Shown: positions 53,027 through 61,052 of the stretch, in pieces
Layout of the letters: every line of letters starts with the position of its first letter
Position numbering within the stretch: position 1 is the stretch's first letter
DNA from: Catellatospora sp. KI3
GTDB taxonomy: Bacteria; Actinomycetota; Actinomycetes; Mycobacteriales; Micromonosporaceae
Assembly: GCF_029948125.1 (NCBI RefSeq)
Contig: NZ_JASAMB010000010.1
Location: 222,627 to 286,626 of the forward strand
DNA: 64,000 bases
Reading direction: 5' to 3'
Made by a program: the position numbers and the translations under genes
Notes under the pieces: model-generated
What the model was told of the DNA's origin: nothing
Database searches by the model: none
Seen by the model: only the letters and a program-made list of their open reading frames with translations

Positions 53027-53509
53027 TCAGCCGTTGTTCAGGATGTCGGTCACGGCGGCGGTGCCCTCGGCGGTGCCGACGGCCACGGCCAGGTCGCCCG
53101 GGTGGAACTCGAAGTCCGGCCGGGGGCTGGCCAGGATCTCCCCGGCCCGGATCACGGCGACGATCGAGGCACCGGTACGGGTGCGGGCCTGGGTGTCGCC
53201 CAGGGTGCGGCCGTCGTACGGCGAACCGGCCGTCACCGGCACCTGGACCGTGAGCAGCCCGACCACCTGGCGGCGCAGGTCGGCCAGCCGCTCCACGATC
53301 CGGGCCGTGCCCAGCAGCTCGGCCACGCCGTTGGCCTCGTCGGTCGTCAGCGACAGCGCCGCCACCGCGGTATCGGGATCGTCCGGGTGGTAGATGACGA
53401 TGTCGCGGCGGCCGGACACGTGCGAGACGACAGCCGCGTGCTGCCCCTTCGCGGTCCGGAACTCATGGCGCAGGCCGATTCCCGGCAGTGCGGTCTTCTC
53501 GACGTCCAA
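53027..53509 (-). CDS. KhtT-like regulatory subunit (TrkA-C domain)
   Basis: The 160-residue protein begins MDVEKTALPGIGLRHEFRTA, matching the KhtT/YhaT opening. A C-terminal RCK-C domain (RTGASIVAVIRAGEILASP, then FHPGDLAVAVGTAEG) binds nucleotide in the family. The start is a rare TTG, but GGGAGG seven bases upstream makes it convincing. It controls the antiporter encoded next to it. Confidence 0.85.
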   Translation of the reverse strand: MDVEKTALPGIGLRHEFRTAKGQHAAVVSHVSGRRDIVIYHPDDPDTAVAALSLTTDEANGVAELLGTARIVERLADLRRQVVGLLTVQVPVTAGSPYDGRTLGDTQARTRTGASIVAVIRAGEILASPRPDFEFHPGDLAVAVGTAEGTAAVTDILNNG

Positions 53510-53585
53510 CGGTCAACCTCCCGGTGCGGCGTCCTGGTTTGCGATCACCTTACCCGTACGGCACCTGATATCGGCAAACTTGAAC

Positions 53586-53608
53586 TTGACCTCAAGCGCA
53601 CTTGAACC
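53586..53608 (+). promoter_or_regulatory. MerR/SoxR-like operator upstream of the MFS gene
   Basis: TTGACCTCAAG-CGCA-CTTGAA forms a near-perfect dyad (CTCAAG/CTTGA), with TTGACC as a -35. This layout is typical for MerR-family activators acting on long-spacer promoters. No MerR gene is in the window. Confidence 0.4.
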
Positions 53609-53622
53609 CGCAGCCTCGTCCC

Positions 53623-54903
53623 ATGAGCTCGCAGACGTTGGCGCGACGGCTCGGCCTGCCCCGCACCCGCGGCAACGGCCGCCTGCTGGCCGCACTGGCC
53701 GTGGACGCCCTCGGCAACGGCCTGATGGCCCCGTTCCTGCTGCTGTTCCTCGGCTCCTGGACCGGGCTGGAACTGCTCGTGATCGGATCGGTGCTGACGG
53801 CGGCCCGGCTGGCGGCGCTGCCGCTGGGCGTGGCCGCCGGCCCGCTGACCGACCGGATCGGGCCGCGCCGCGCCCTCGTGTGCAGCGGGCTGGCCCAGGC
53901 GGCCGGGGTCGGCGGCTACCTGCTGTGCGCGCACGCGTGGCAGGTCGCCGGCTGTGCGCTGCTCGCGGCCGCCGGTGACGCCGTGTTCTGGGTCGCGCAC
54001 CGGTCGATGACCGCCGCGGTCGTGCCCGAAGCCGACCGGCCGCGCTGGCTCGGCGCCCAGATCGCGCTGCGCAACGGGGCGTTCGCGGTCGGCGGGCTGG
54101 CCGCCGCGCTGGTCGTGGCCGCACCCGGCCGCACCGGGCTGGCCGTGCTCACCGCCGTGAACGCGGCCAGCTACCTGGGGCTGGCCGCCCTAGTCGGCAC
54201 CTGGCACCCGGCGACCCGGCCGGTTCCGGCAGCCTCCGATGTGGAGTCCGTGTCGTACCGGGTGGTGCTGGCCGATCGGGCGTACCTGCTGTTCGTCGCG
54301 GTGAACCTGCTGCTGGTGGTGGCGATGGCCACGCCCGCGCTGCTGCTGGCCGTGTACGTCGGCGACGTCCTGCACGGGCCCGTGTGGCTGGTCGGCGTGG
54401 CGTTCACGGCCGAGACGGTGCTGATCGCGCTCTGCCAGACCGTGGTGGGGCGGCTGCTGGAACGCCACCGGCGCACCAGGGTGCTGCGCTGGGCGGTGCT
54501 CGCCTTCGCCGCCTCGTTCCTCGCGTACGCGCTGCTGCCCGCCGTACCGGCGAGCCTGCTCGGGCCGTGCCTGCTCGGCGCGGTGCTGATCACGACCGCG
54601 GCCAACCTGCTGGAGGGGCCGACCGGGGTCGGCCTGGTCACCGACGCCGCGCCGGACCGGGTCCGAGGCCGCTACACCGCCGTCTACCAGCTCTCCTGGA
54701 ACATCGGCAAGGCGGTCACCCCCGGCGCGGCCGCCTGGCTGCTCGCGCGCGGCCCGGCCGTACCGTGGCTGGCCCTGACCGCCTGCTGCGCCCTCGCCTA
54801 CGCCCTGCTGACGCGCCTGTCCCGCACCCTACCCACCCGCATCGACGCCCCGCACCGCCCCACGCCCGCGCCCGCCGCACCCGCGCCCGCCGCACCCGCG
54901 TAG
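53623..54903 (+). CDS. MFS transporter
   Basis: The 426-residue, 12-helix transporter has GPLTDRIGPRRALVCSG in the loop 2-3 region and RVRGRYTAVYQLSWNIGKAV in the C-terminal half. It resembles drug-efflux MFS proteins and is distantly like the one at 46377. The ATG at 53623 is chosen over 53602, which lies in the operator. The Pro/Ala tail is low-complexity. A hairpin repeat follows the stop directly. Confidence 0.8.
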   Translation: MSSQTLARRLGLPRTRGNGRLLAALAVDALGNGLMAPFLLLFLGSWTGLELLVIGSVLTAARLAALPLGVAAGPLTDRIGPRRALVCSGLAQAAGVGGYLLCAHAWQVAGCALLAAAGDAVFWVAHRSMTAAVVPEADRPRWLGAQIALRNGAFAVGGLAAALVVAAPGRTGLAVLTAVNAASYLGLAALVGTWHPATRPVPAASDVESVSYRVVLADRAYLLFVAVNLLLVVAMATPALLLAVYVGDVLHGPVWLVGVAFTAETVLIALCQTVVGRLLERHRRTRVLRWAVLAFAASFLAYALLPAVPASLLGPCLLGAVLITTAANLLEGPTGVGLVTDAAPDRVRGRYTAVYQLSWNIGKAVTPGAAAWLLARGPAVPWLALTACCALAYALLTRLSRTLPTRIDAPHRPTPAPAAPAPAAPA

Positions 54904-54907
54904 TGGG

Positions 54908-54969
54908 TGCAGTTTCGGGGAAAGTGCAGCATTCGGGGCCAAGATTCCAGCACTTTCCCCGAAACTGCA
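54908..54969. repeat. Family A hairpin repeat, copy 6
   Basis: TGCAGTTTCGGGGAAAGTGC pairs perfectly with GCACTTTCCCCGAAACTGCA. It lies between convergent genes (MFS and GNAT). Confidence 0.9.
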
Positions 54970-55025
54970 CCGCACCCAGCGCGCGGTTCGCGGCGACGGC
55001 GCGCGACGGCGCGCGACGGCACGCG

Positions 55026-55583
55026 TCAGAACGCGGGCCGGTCGTTGAGGATCTTCTGGAAGAGGACGTGGTCGCGCCAGTGGCCGTCGATGTGCAGGTA
55101 GTCGCGGGCGGTGCCGATGTGCTCGAAGCCGCTCTTGGTCAGCACCCGCTGCGACGCGGCGTTGTCGACCAGGGTGCCGGCCTGCAGCCGGTGCAGGCCC
55201 AGCCGCTCGTCGGCGATCCGGCAGGCGACGGCCACGGCGGCGGTGGCCAGGCCGCGCCCGGTCTGCTCCGCGTCGACCCAGTAGCCGAGGTTGGCGCTGC
55301 GCAGCGGCCCGAACATGATGTTGGACAGGGTCACCGCGCCCAGCACCCGCGCGCCGTCGTCGAGCAGCCACGGCGCCATCTGCCCGGCCTCCGCGAGCGC
55401 CAGCTGGTCGCGTACCCGGGCGTCGTGGGCGGCGGTGGTGAAGAACTCCTCGTCGCGCTGCGGCTCCCAGGGGCGCAGGTGCTCGCGGTTGCGCCGGTAC
55501 GCCTGCGCGATGGCTTCCGCGTCGGCGGGGTCCGGCGGCCGCATCACCACCCCGGGCACCACGGGAAGCACGTCGCCGATCAC
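55026..55583 (-). CDS. RimJ/RimL-type GNAT acetyltransferase
   Basis: The 185-residue protein follows the RimJ/RimL pattern: MRPPDPADAEAIAQAYRRNR, GYWVDAEQTGRGLATAAVAV (acetyl-CoA loop) and VDNAASQRVLTKSGFEHIGT. It probably acetylates an N-terminal amine or a small molecule. The GTG at 55583 is uncertain; an in-frame ATG at 55544 (MRPPDP) would match the family start better. Confidence 0.8.
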   Translation of the reverse strand: MIGDVLPVVPGVVMRPPDPADAEAIAQAYRRNREHLRPWEPQRDEEFFTTAAHDARVRDQLALAEAGQMAPWLLDDGARVLGAVTLSNIMFGPLRSANLGYWVDAEQTGRGLATAAVAVACRIADERLGLHRLQAGTLVDNAASQRVLTKSGFEHIGTARDYLHIDGHWRDHVLFQKILNDRPAF

Positions 55584-55636
55584 CCACCCACCCTAACCCG
55601 CACCGTTCCCACCCGCGCACATCCGCCTCGTCAGGC

Positions 55637-55698
55637 CGCAGTTTCGGGGAAAGTGCAGCAATCCGGGCCGGCATTCCGGCACTTTCCCCGAAACTGCA
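55637..55698. repeat. Family A hairpin repeat, copy 7, in a divergent promoter gap
   Basis: GCAGTTTCGGGGAAAGTGC pairs with GCACTTTCCCCGAAACTGC. It lies between divergent starts (GNAT and M20), so a purely terminator role does not fit this copy. Confidence 0.9.
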
Positions 55699-55738
55699 CC
55701 CTCCCGGCGGGGCGGGTGGGGGCGGTAGCGTGCGCGGC

Positions 55739-56944
55739 ATGTCGATGGCAGCGGGGTTTCGGGACAGCGTCGAGGCGATGCGCGAAGGGCTGGTCGCGCT
55801 GCGGCGCGAGATCCACCGGCAGCCGGAGATCGGCCTGCACCTGCCGCGTACGCAGGAGACGGTGCTGAAGGCGCTGGCCGGGCTGCCGCTGGAGGTCAGC
55901 ACCGGCACCGGGCTGAGCTCGGTGACGGCGGTGCTGCGCGGCGGCCGTCCCGGCCCGGCGGTGCTGCTGCGCGGCGACATGGACGGCCTGCCGGTCACCG
56001 AGCTGAGCGGCCTGGACTACGCCTCCCAGGTCGACGGCGCGATGCACGCGTGCGGTCACGACCTGCACGTGGCGATGCTGGTCGGGGCGGCCCGGCTGCT
56101 GTCGGCGGTACGCGACGAGCTGCCCGGCAGCGTGGTGTTCATGTTCCAGCCCGGCGAGGAGGGGCCGGGCGGGGCCGAGCCGATGATCGCCGAAGGGCTG
56201 CTGGAGGCGGCGGGCACGCCGCTGGTCGGGGCGTACTGCCTGCACGTGCTGTCGGGGTGGCTGCCGCACGGGCAGTTCACCACCCGGCACGGCACCATGC
56301 TCGCCGCGGCCGACAGCCTGCACGTGACGGTGCGCGGGGCGGGCGGCCACGGTTCGGCGCCGCAGTTCGCCCGCGACCCGATCCCGGCCGCCTGCGAGAT
56401 GGTGCTGGCGCTGCAGACGTTCGTGACCCGCAGCATCGACGTGTTCGACCCGGCGGTGATCACCGTCGGCACGTTCCACGCGGGCACGGTCGAGAACGTC
56501 ATCCCCGCCGAGGCGACGTTCTCGGCGACGCTGCGGTCGTTCTCGCCGCAGACCCGCGAGCGGGTGCGCACCGGCGTGCAGGACGTGGTCAGCAACATCG
56601 CCGCCGCGCACGGGCTGACCGCCGACGCGGTGTACGTCCCGGGCTACCCGGTGACGGTCAACGACGGCGGCGAGGCCGACTTCGCGGCCGCGACGGTGGC
56701 CGAGGTGTTCGGGGCGGACCGGTTCGCCTGGATGGCCCACCCGGAGGCGGGCGCGGAGGACATGTCGTACGTGCTGGAGCGGGTGCCGGGCGCGTACCTC
56801 AACCTGGGCGCCTGCCCGCCGGAGCACGATCCGCTGACCGCGCCGCTCAACCACGCGCCCGAGGCGCGCTACGACGACTCGCTCGTGCCCGACGGCGCGG
56901 TGCTGCTGGCCGAGCTCGCCTGGCGCCGCCTCCAGCGGGGCTAA
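55739..56944 (+). CDS. M20-family amidohydrolase/carboxypeptidase
   Basis: The 401-residue metal-dependent hydrolase has HRQPEIGLHLPRTQ, LLRGDMDGLPVTE, AMHACGHDLHVAML (metal His/Asp), FQPGEEGPGGAEPM (catalytic Glu) and GGHGSAPQFARDP in the lid domain. It resembles hippurate hydrolase/N-acyl-amino-acid amidohydrolase; the substrate is open. TAGCGT (55726-55731) lies 7 bases before this ATG, suggesting a leaderless mRNA and favouring it over a GTG at 55730. Confidence 0.85.
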   Translation: MSMAAGFRDSVEAMREGLVALRREIHRQPEIGLHLPRTQETVLKALAGLPLEVSTGTGLSSVTAVLRGGRPGPAVLLRGDMDGLPVTELSGLDYASQVDGAMHACGHDLHVAMLVGAARLLSAVRDELPGSVVFMFQPGEEGPGGAEPMIAEGLLEAAGTPLVGAYCLHVLSGWLPHGQFTTRHGTMLAAADSLHVTVRGAGGHGSAPQFARDPIPAACEMVLALQTFVTRSIDVFDPAVITVGTFHAGTVENVIPAEATFSATLRSFSPQTRERVRTGVQDVVSNIAAAHGLTADAVYVPGYPVTVNDGGEADFAAATVAEVFGADRFAWMAHPEAGAEDMSYVLERVPGAYLNLGACPPEHDPLTAPLNHAPEARYDDSLVPDGAVLLAELAWRRLQRG

Positions 56945-56961
56945 CCCACCCGTCACCACCA

Positions 56962-57006
56962 CGATGAACACCACACTCGTGATTGGAGTGTGGTGTTCAT
57001 CGTTTT
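56962..57006 (+). terminator. Strong rho-independent terminator
   Basis: CGATGAACACCACACTC pairs perfectly with GAGTGTGGTGTTCATCG (17 bp, 7-base loop) and is followed by TTTT. It ends the M20 gene and insulates the conservon. Confidence 0.9.
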
Positions 57007-57007
57007 A

Positions 57008-57024
57008 TCGCACTCGTTGTGCGA
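57008..57024. promoter_or_regulatory. Palindromic candidate operator before the conservon
   Basis: TCGCAC-TCGTT-GTGCGA has 6-bp perfect arms and lies about 122 bases upstream of cvnA. Confidence 0.35.
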
Positions 57025-57146
57025 CACGGGTGCCGTTCGGTCGTGTTGAGTTCTCTGCGCCGATCACCTTCCGTATCGGTGGCGGCACCAACAGATGCGG
57101 ACCGGGCCGGTCGGCACCCTTCTACTCATGTCGCTGGGGCGTGGTG

Positions 57147-59510
57147 ATGAGTACCCGGACCTCGAACCTGCGGGCCAAGATCGTGTTCCTGCTGGTATCG
57201 CTTTCCGCGCTGTGGATGTTCGCGGCCTTCGTGACCATGCGCGAGGGCCTGAACCTGTTCTGGATCAACACCCTCGACCAGGACGTCGGCCGCCCCACCG
57301 ACGCGCTCGTGGCCGACCTGCAGGCCGAGCGGCGCCTGTCGGTGGTGGTGCTGGCCGGGGACACCCGGGCCCGCGAGGACCTGCTGCGCGCCCGGCAGGC
57401 GACCGACACCGCGGTACGCGACCTGCGCGAATCGGTGGACGGCACCCTGGTCGGACAGGCCGCCTCACCCCTGGCCGAGCAGCGCATCGCCGAACTGCTG
57501 GGCCACCTCGACCGCATCGCCCCGGTCCGGATGGGCGTGGACACCGGCCGCCTGGACCGCGCCGAGGCCGCCGCCTACTACACCGACACGGTCGCCGTCG
57601 CGTACCAGATCTTCGCCACCATCGCCCGCTTCGACGACCCGGAGATCAACGACCAGCTGTCGCACCTGCTGACCGTGTCGCGCGGCCGCGAGCTGCTGTC
57701 CCAGGAGGACGCGGTGATGTCCGGCGTGCTGGCGGCGGGGCGGTTCACCACCGCCGACGCGGCCCGCTTCGCCGAGCTGGTCGGCGCGCAGCGCTACGTG
57801 CGCTCCATCGGCACCCAGGGCCTGGCCGCCGACACCGCGATCTACGAACCGGTGCTGACCGGGGCCGCGCTGACCCGCCTGCGTACGGTCGAGGACCTGG
57901 TCATCTCGTCCGCGCGCGACGGCGCCGCCCCCGGGGTGTCGCAGCAGACCTGGCGCCAGGCCTTCGACCCGGCCCTGACCGAACTCGCCGACCTCGACAT
58001 CAGGCTGGCCGAGGCCGCGATCGACCGCTCGCGCGGGCCCATCGTCTGGACCATCGTGCGGCTGATCCTCGCCGCCGGACTCGGGCTGATCGCCGTCATC
58101 GCCTCCATCGTGCTGTCGATCACCACCGCCCGCGCCATCGTCGCCCAGCTGCGCCAGCTGCGCGACGCCGCCAACGAGCTGGCCACGGTACGGCTGCCGC
58201 GGGTGGTGCAGCGGCTGCGGCAGGGCGAGGAGGTCGACGTGGCCGCCGAGGCGCCGCCCATCGCGGCGTTCGGCGGCGACGAGATCGGGCAGCTCGGCCA
58301 GGCGTTCAACGCGGCGCAGGAGACCGCCATCCGCACCGCCGTCGAGCAGGCCGAGCTGCGCAGCGGCGTACGCGACCTGTTCCTGAGCCTGGCCCGGCGC
58401 AGCCAGACCCTGGTGCACCGGCAGCTGGGCATGCTCGACGCGATGGAGCGGCGCACCGACGACTCGGCCGAGCTGGAGGAGCTGTTCCGGATCGACCACC
58501 TGGCCACCCGCATGCGCCGCAACGCCGAGAACCTGATCGTGCTCGCCGGGGCCGTGCCGGGTCGGGGCTGGCGGCGCACCGTACCCATGATCGACGTGAT
58601 CCGGGGCGCGGTCGCCGAGGTCGAGGAGTACCCGCGCCTGGAGGTGCGCCCCAGCGAGACCGTCGGCCTGGCCGGGTACGCCGTCGGCGACGTCATCCAC
58701 CTGCTGGCCGAGCTGATGGAGAACGCGCTGTCGTTCTCGCCCCGCCACTCGAAGGTGCACGTCGGCGGCTCGTCGGTGGGCAGCGGCTACGTGATCGAGA
58801 TCGACGACGCCGGGCTGGGCATGACCGAGGCCGACCTGGCCGAGGCGAACGGGCAGCTGGCCCACCCGGTCGAGTTCTCGCTCAGCGGCACCCCGCGCCT
58901 GGGCCTGTACGTGGTCGGCAAGCTGGCCCAGCGCCACCACGTGCAGGTACGCCTGCAGCACGGCCGCGGCGGCGGCACCACTGCCGTGGTGCTGATCCCC
59001 GCGGCGCTGCTGGCCGAGGGCTGGACCCCGCAGGGGCCCTTCGCCGACGACGAGGTCAGCGGCGAGCTGCAACTGCCGCCCGCCCTGCCGGCCGTGCCGC
59101 GTACCCCGCAGCCGCGCCCCGCCGCGGTGCCGGACGCGGTCGAGCCGGGCGCCGAGCAGGCCGGGTCGGGCCCGACCCGCATTCCGGCCCCGCGCGACGG
59201 CGCGGCCGCGCCCGAGTTCACCGTATCCGGCCTGCCGGTGCGCCAGCGACGCCCGTCGCCGCACCCGGCCGAGGCCGCGACCACGCCACCGCCACCCGCC
59301 GACGAGGCGGTCGAGGTGGAGGCCGAACCCATTGACGACGACGGTCCTGACACCGTCGCCGACCTGCCGGGACTGCGCGAGGAGCAGGTACGAGCCCTGT
59401 TCTCGTCGTTCCAGAGCGGATCCGAACGGGGCCGCCGCGAGGCGGGCCTCATGTCCGTAAACGGATCTCCACCGGCGGCCCCACCCCCGCCACCGGCCGA
59501 CCGGTCATGA
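57147..59510 (+). CDS. cvnA: Conservon sensor kinase-like protein CvnA with nitrate/nitrite-sensing-type domain
   Basis: The 787-residue membrane protein has a first helix at about 13-32. A helical extracytoplasmic NIT-like domain (35-290), a second helix (about 293-325) and HAMP follow. The His-box region is degenerate (FLSLARRSQTLVHRQLGMLD), with ATPase boxes LMENALSFSP, DDAGLGM and GTPRLGLYVVGKLAQ. A 180-residue Pro/Glu-rich tail follows. This is the CvnA type, which with CvnB-D forms a membrane G-protein-like complex in actinomycetes. GGGGCGTGGTG precedes the start. Confidence 0.85.
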   Translation: MSTRTSNLRAKIVFLLVSLSALWMFAAFVTMREGLNLFWINTLDQDVGRPTDALVADLQAERRLSVVVLAGDTRAREDLLRARQATDTAVRDLRESVDGTLVGQAASPLAEQRIAELLGHLDRIAPVRMGVDTGRLDRAEAAAYYTDTVAVAYQIFATIARFDDPEINDQLSHLLTVSRGRELLSQEDAVMSGVLAAGRFTTADAARFAELVGAQRYVRSIGTQGLAADTAIYEPVLTGAALTRLRTVEDLVISSARDGAAPGVSQQTWRQAFDPALTELADLDIRLAEAAIDRSRGPIVWTIVRLILAAGLGLIAVIASIVLSITTARAIVAQLRQLRDAANELATVRLPRVVQRLRQGEEVDVAAEAPPIAAFGGDEIGQLGQAFNAAQETAIRTAVEQAELRSGVRDLFLSLARRSQTLVHRQLGMLDAMERRTDDSAELEELFRIDHLATRMRRNAENLIVLAGAVPGRGWRRTVPMIDVIRGAVAEVEEYPRLEVRPSETVGLAGYAVGDVIHLLAELMENALSFSPRHSKVHVGGSSVGSGYVIEIDDAGLGMTEADLAEANGQLAHPVEFSLSGTPRLGLYVVGKLAQRHHVQVRLQHGRGGGTTAVVLIPAALLAEGWTPQGPFADDEVSGELQLPPALPAVPRTPQPRPAAVPDAVEPGAEQAGSGPTRIPAPRDGAAAPEFTVSGLPVRQRRPSPHPAEAATTPPPPADEAVEVEAEPIDDDGPDTVADLPGLREEQVRALFSSFQSGSERGRREAGLMSVNGSPPAAPPPPPADRS

Positions 59511-59549
59511 AACCGGTCATGGCGATCAACCACCGGAAGGGAAAGCACG

Positions 59550-59963
59550 ATGCACGTGGAGCAGACAACGAGCGCGGTGGCCGACCTGGCGTGGCTGGCC
59601 GACGACTTCGTCGACCGGGTGGCCCAGGTGCGCAAGGCCATCGTCCTGTCCTCCGACGGACTGATGATGGCCGCATCGAGCGGGGTGGGCCGCGAAGACG
59701 CCGAGCACCTGTCGGCGGTCGCGGCCAGTATGTTCGGCCTGGCCAGAGGGGCCGGCCGGCACCTGGGCCGGGGCAGGGTCCGCCAGGCGGTCATCGAGAC
59801 CGACTCGGGGTTCCTGTTCGTGACCGCGGCGGGCAACGGTGCCTGCCTGGCCGTGGTCGCCAGCCGTGAGGCCGACGCCGGAATGGTCGCCTACGAGATG
59901 GCCATGCTGGTGGTGCGGGTTGGCCAGTTCCTGACCGCACCGGTTCGAAGCAGCGGCGCGTGA
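59550..59963 (+). CDS. cvnB: Conservon roadblock/LC7 protein CvnB
   Basis: The 137-residue roadblock/LC7 protein has DLAWLADDFVDRVAQVRKAI, LSSDGLMMAASSG and GFLFVTAAGNGACLAVVAS. Such proteins act on small GTPases, here probably CvnD. It starts 39 bases after cvnA and overlaps cvnC by 4 bases. Confidence 0.9.
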   Translation: MHVEQTTSAVADLAWLADDFVDRVAQVRKAIVLSSDGLMMAASSGVGREDAEHLSAVAASMFGLARGAGRHLGRGRVRQAVIETDSGFLFVTAAGNGACLAVVASREADAGMVAYEMAMLVVRVGQFLTAPVRSSGA

Positions 59964-60358
59964 GCGCCGCCGAAGCGGTCGAACCGGTGCCGGAGGGCAT
60001 GCGGTGGCTGGACGAAGACGCGGGGCCGGTGGTGCGCCCGTACGCGATGACCGGCGGCCGCACCCGCCCCGAGCAGGGCGACTTCGACCTGATCGAGCTG
60101 GTGGTGGCGACCAGGCCGATGCTCTCGGTGGACGTGGGCATGGGCACCGAACTGGCCGAGATCATCCGGCTCTGCCAGCGGCCGCAGTCGGTGGCGGAGG
60201 TCGCCGCGCGGCTGCGCCTGCCCGCGGGAACCGTACGCGTGCTGCTGGCCGATCTGGCGCAGCGGCGACTCATCCGCCGGCGACCGCCGGTGGACCTCAG
60301 GCATCTGCCAACCCAGGACATCCTCAGGGCGGTCATCGATGGGATCCGAGCACTCTGA
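59960..60358 (+). CDS. cvnC: Conservon DUF742 protein CvnC
   Basis: The 132-residue DUF742 protein has RPYAMTGGRTRPEQGDFDLI and a C-terminal winged-helix part (PQSVAEVAARLRLPAGTVRV, LLADLAQRRLI). The GTG start overlaps cvnB; the end overlaps cvnD by 20 bases. Confidence 0.9.
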   Translation: MSAAEAVEPVPEGMRWLDEDAGPVVRPYAMTGGRTRPEQGDFDLIELVVATRPMLSVDVGMGTELAEIIRLCQRPQSVAEVAARLRLPAGTVRVLLADLAQRRLIRRRPPVDLRHLPTQDILRAVIDGIRAL

Positions 60359-60917
60359 CACAGCGTCACTGCCGTCCGCGTTCAAGATTCTGGTCGCGGG
60401 CGGTTTCGGCGTGGGCAAGACCACTCTCGTCGACACGATCAGTGAGATCGCGCCGCTGCTGACAGAGGAGTACCTCACCGACGAGAGCGTCGGCGTGGAC
60501 GACGTGTCCGGGGTGGAGGGAAAGAACACCACCACGGTGGCGCTGGACTTCGGGCGGATCACGATCAGTTCGGAGCTGGTGCTGTACCTGTTCGGCACCC
60601 CCGGCCAGCAGCGCTTCGCGTTCGTGTGGGACGAACTGGCCCACGGCGCGATCGGCGCGGTGGTGCTGGCCGACACCCGCCGCCTGGAGGACGCGTTCGG
60701 CTCGATCGACTACTTCGAGCAGCGCGGCATGCCGTTCGTGGTGGCGGTGAACTGCTTCGACGGCGCCAAGGTATACCGCCCCGACGAGGTCGAGCAGGCC
60801 TTGAACCTGGACCCGCACGTCCCGGTGCGGCTGTGCGACGCGCGCCGCCGCGACTCCGTCAAGGAGATCCTGGTGGCGCTGCTGGAGCACGTGATGGCCG
60901 CGCCCCAGCCCGCCTGA
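60339..60917 (+). CDS. cvnD: Conservon small GTPase CvnD
   Basis: The 192-residue Ras-like GTPase has the P-loop ILVAGGFGVGKTTLVDTI (about residues 14-31), G3-like FGTPGQQRFAFVWDELAHGA and G4 FVVAVNCFDGAK (N-x-F-D variant of NKxD, typical for CvnD). It is the G-protein of the CvnA-D complex. Confidence 0.9.
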   Translation: MGSEHSDTASLPSAFKILVAGGFGVGKTTLVDTISEIAPLLTEEYLTDESVGVDDVSGVEGKNTTTVALDFGRITISSELVLYLFGTPGQQRFAFVWDELAHGAIGAVVLADTRRLEDAFGSIDYFEQRGMPFVVAVNCFDGAKVYRPDEVEQALNLDPHVPVRLCDARRRDSVKEILVALLEHVMAAPQPA

Positions 60918-60926
60918 GCCTCAGGC

Positions 60927-60977
60927 GAAGGAAGGGCCCCTTCTTATCGCTTTCCGTAGTAGAAGGGCCCCTTCTCA
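60927..60977. repeat. Family B palindrome, copy 4, terminator of the conservon
   Basis: GAAGGGCCCCTTC occurs twice around TTATCGCTTTCCGTAGTA, between the convergent cvnD and aminopeptidase genes. Confidence 0.85.
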
Positions 60978-61052
60978 ACTCCTGCGGTGGAGAGCAGACC
61001 GCGGCCCCGGGCGGTGCGATGCCCGGGGCCGCGGAGTCTTTCGGGGGCGCGG

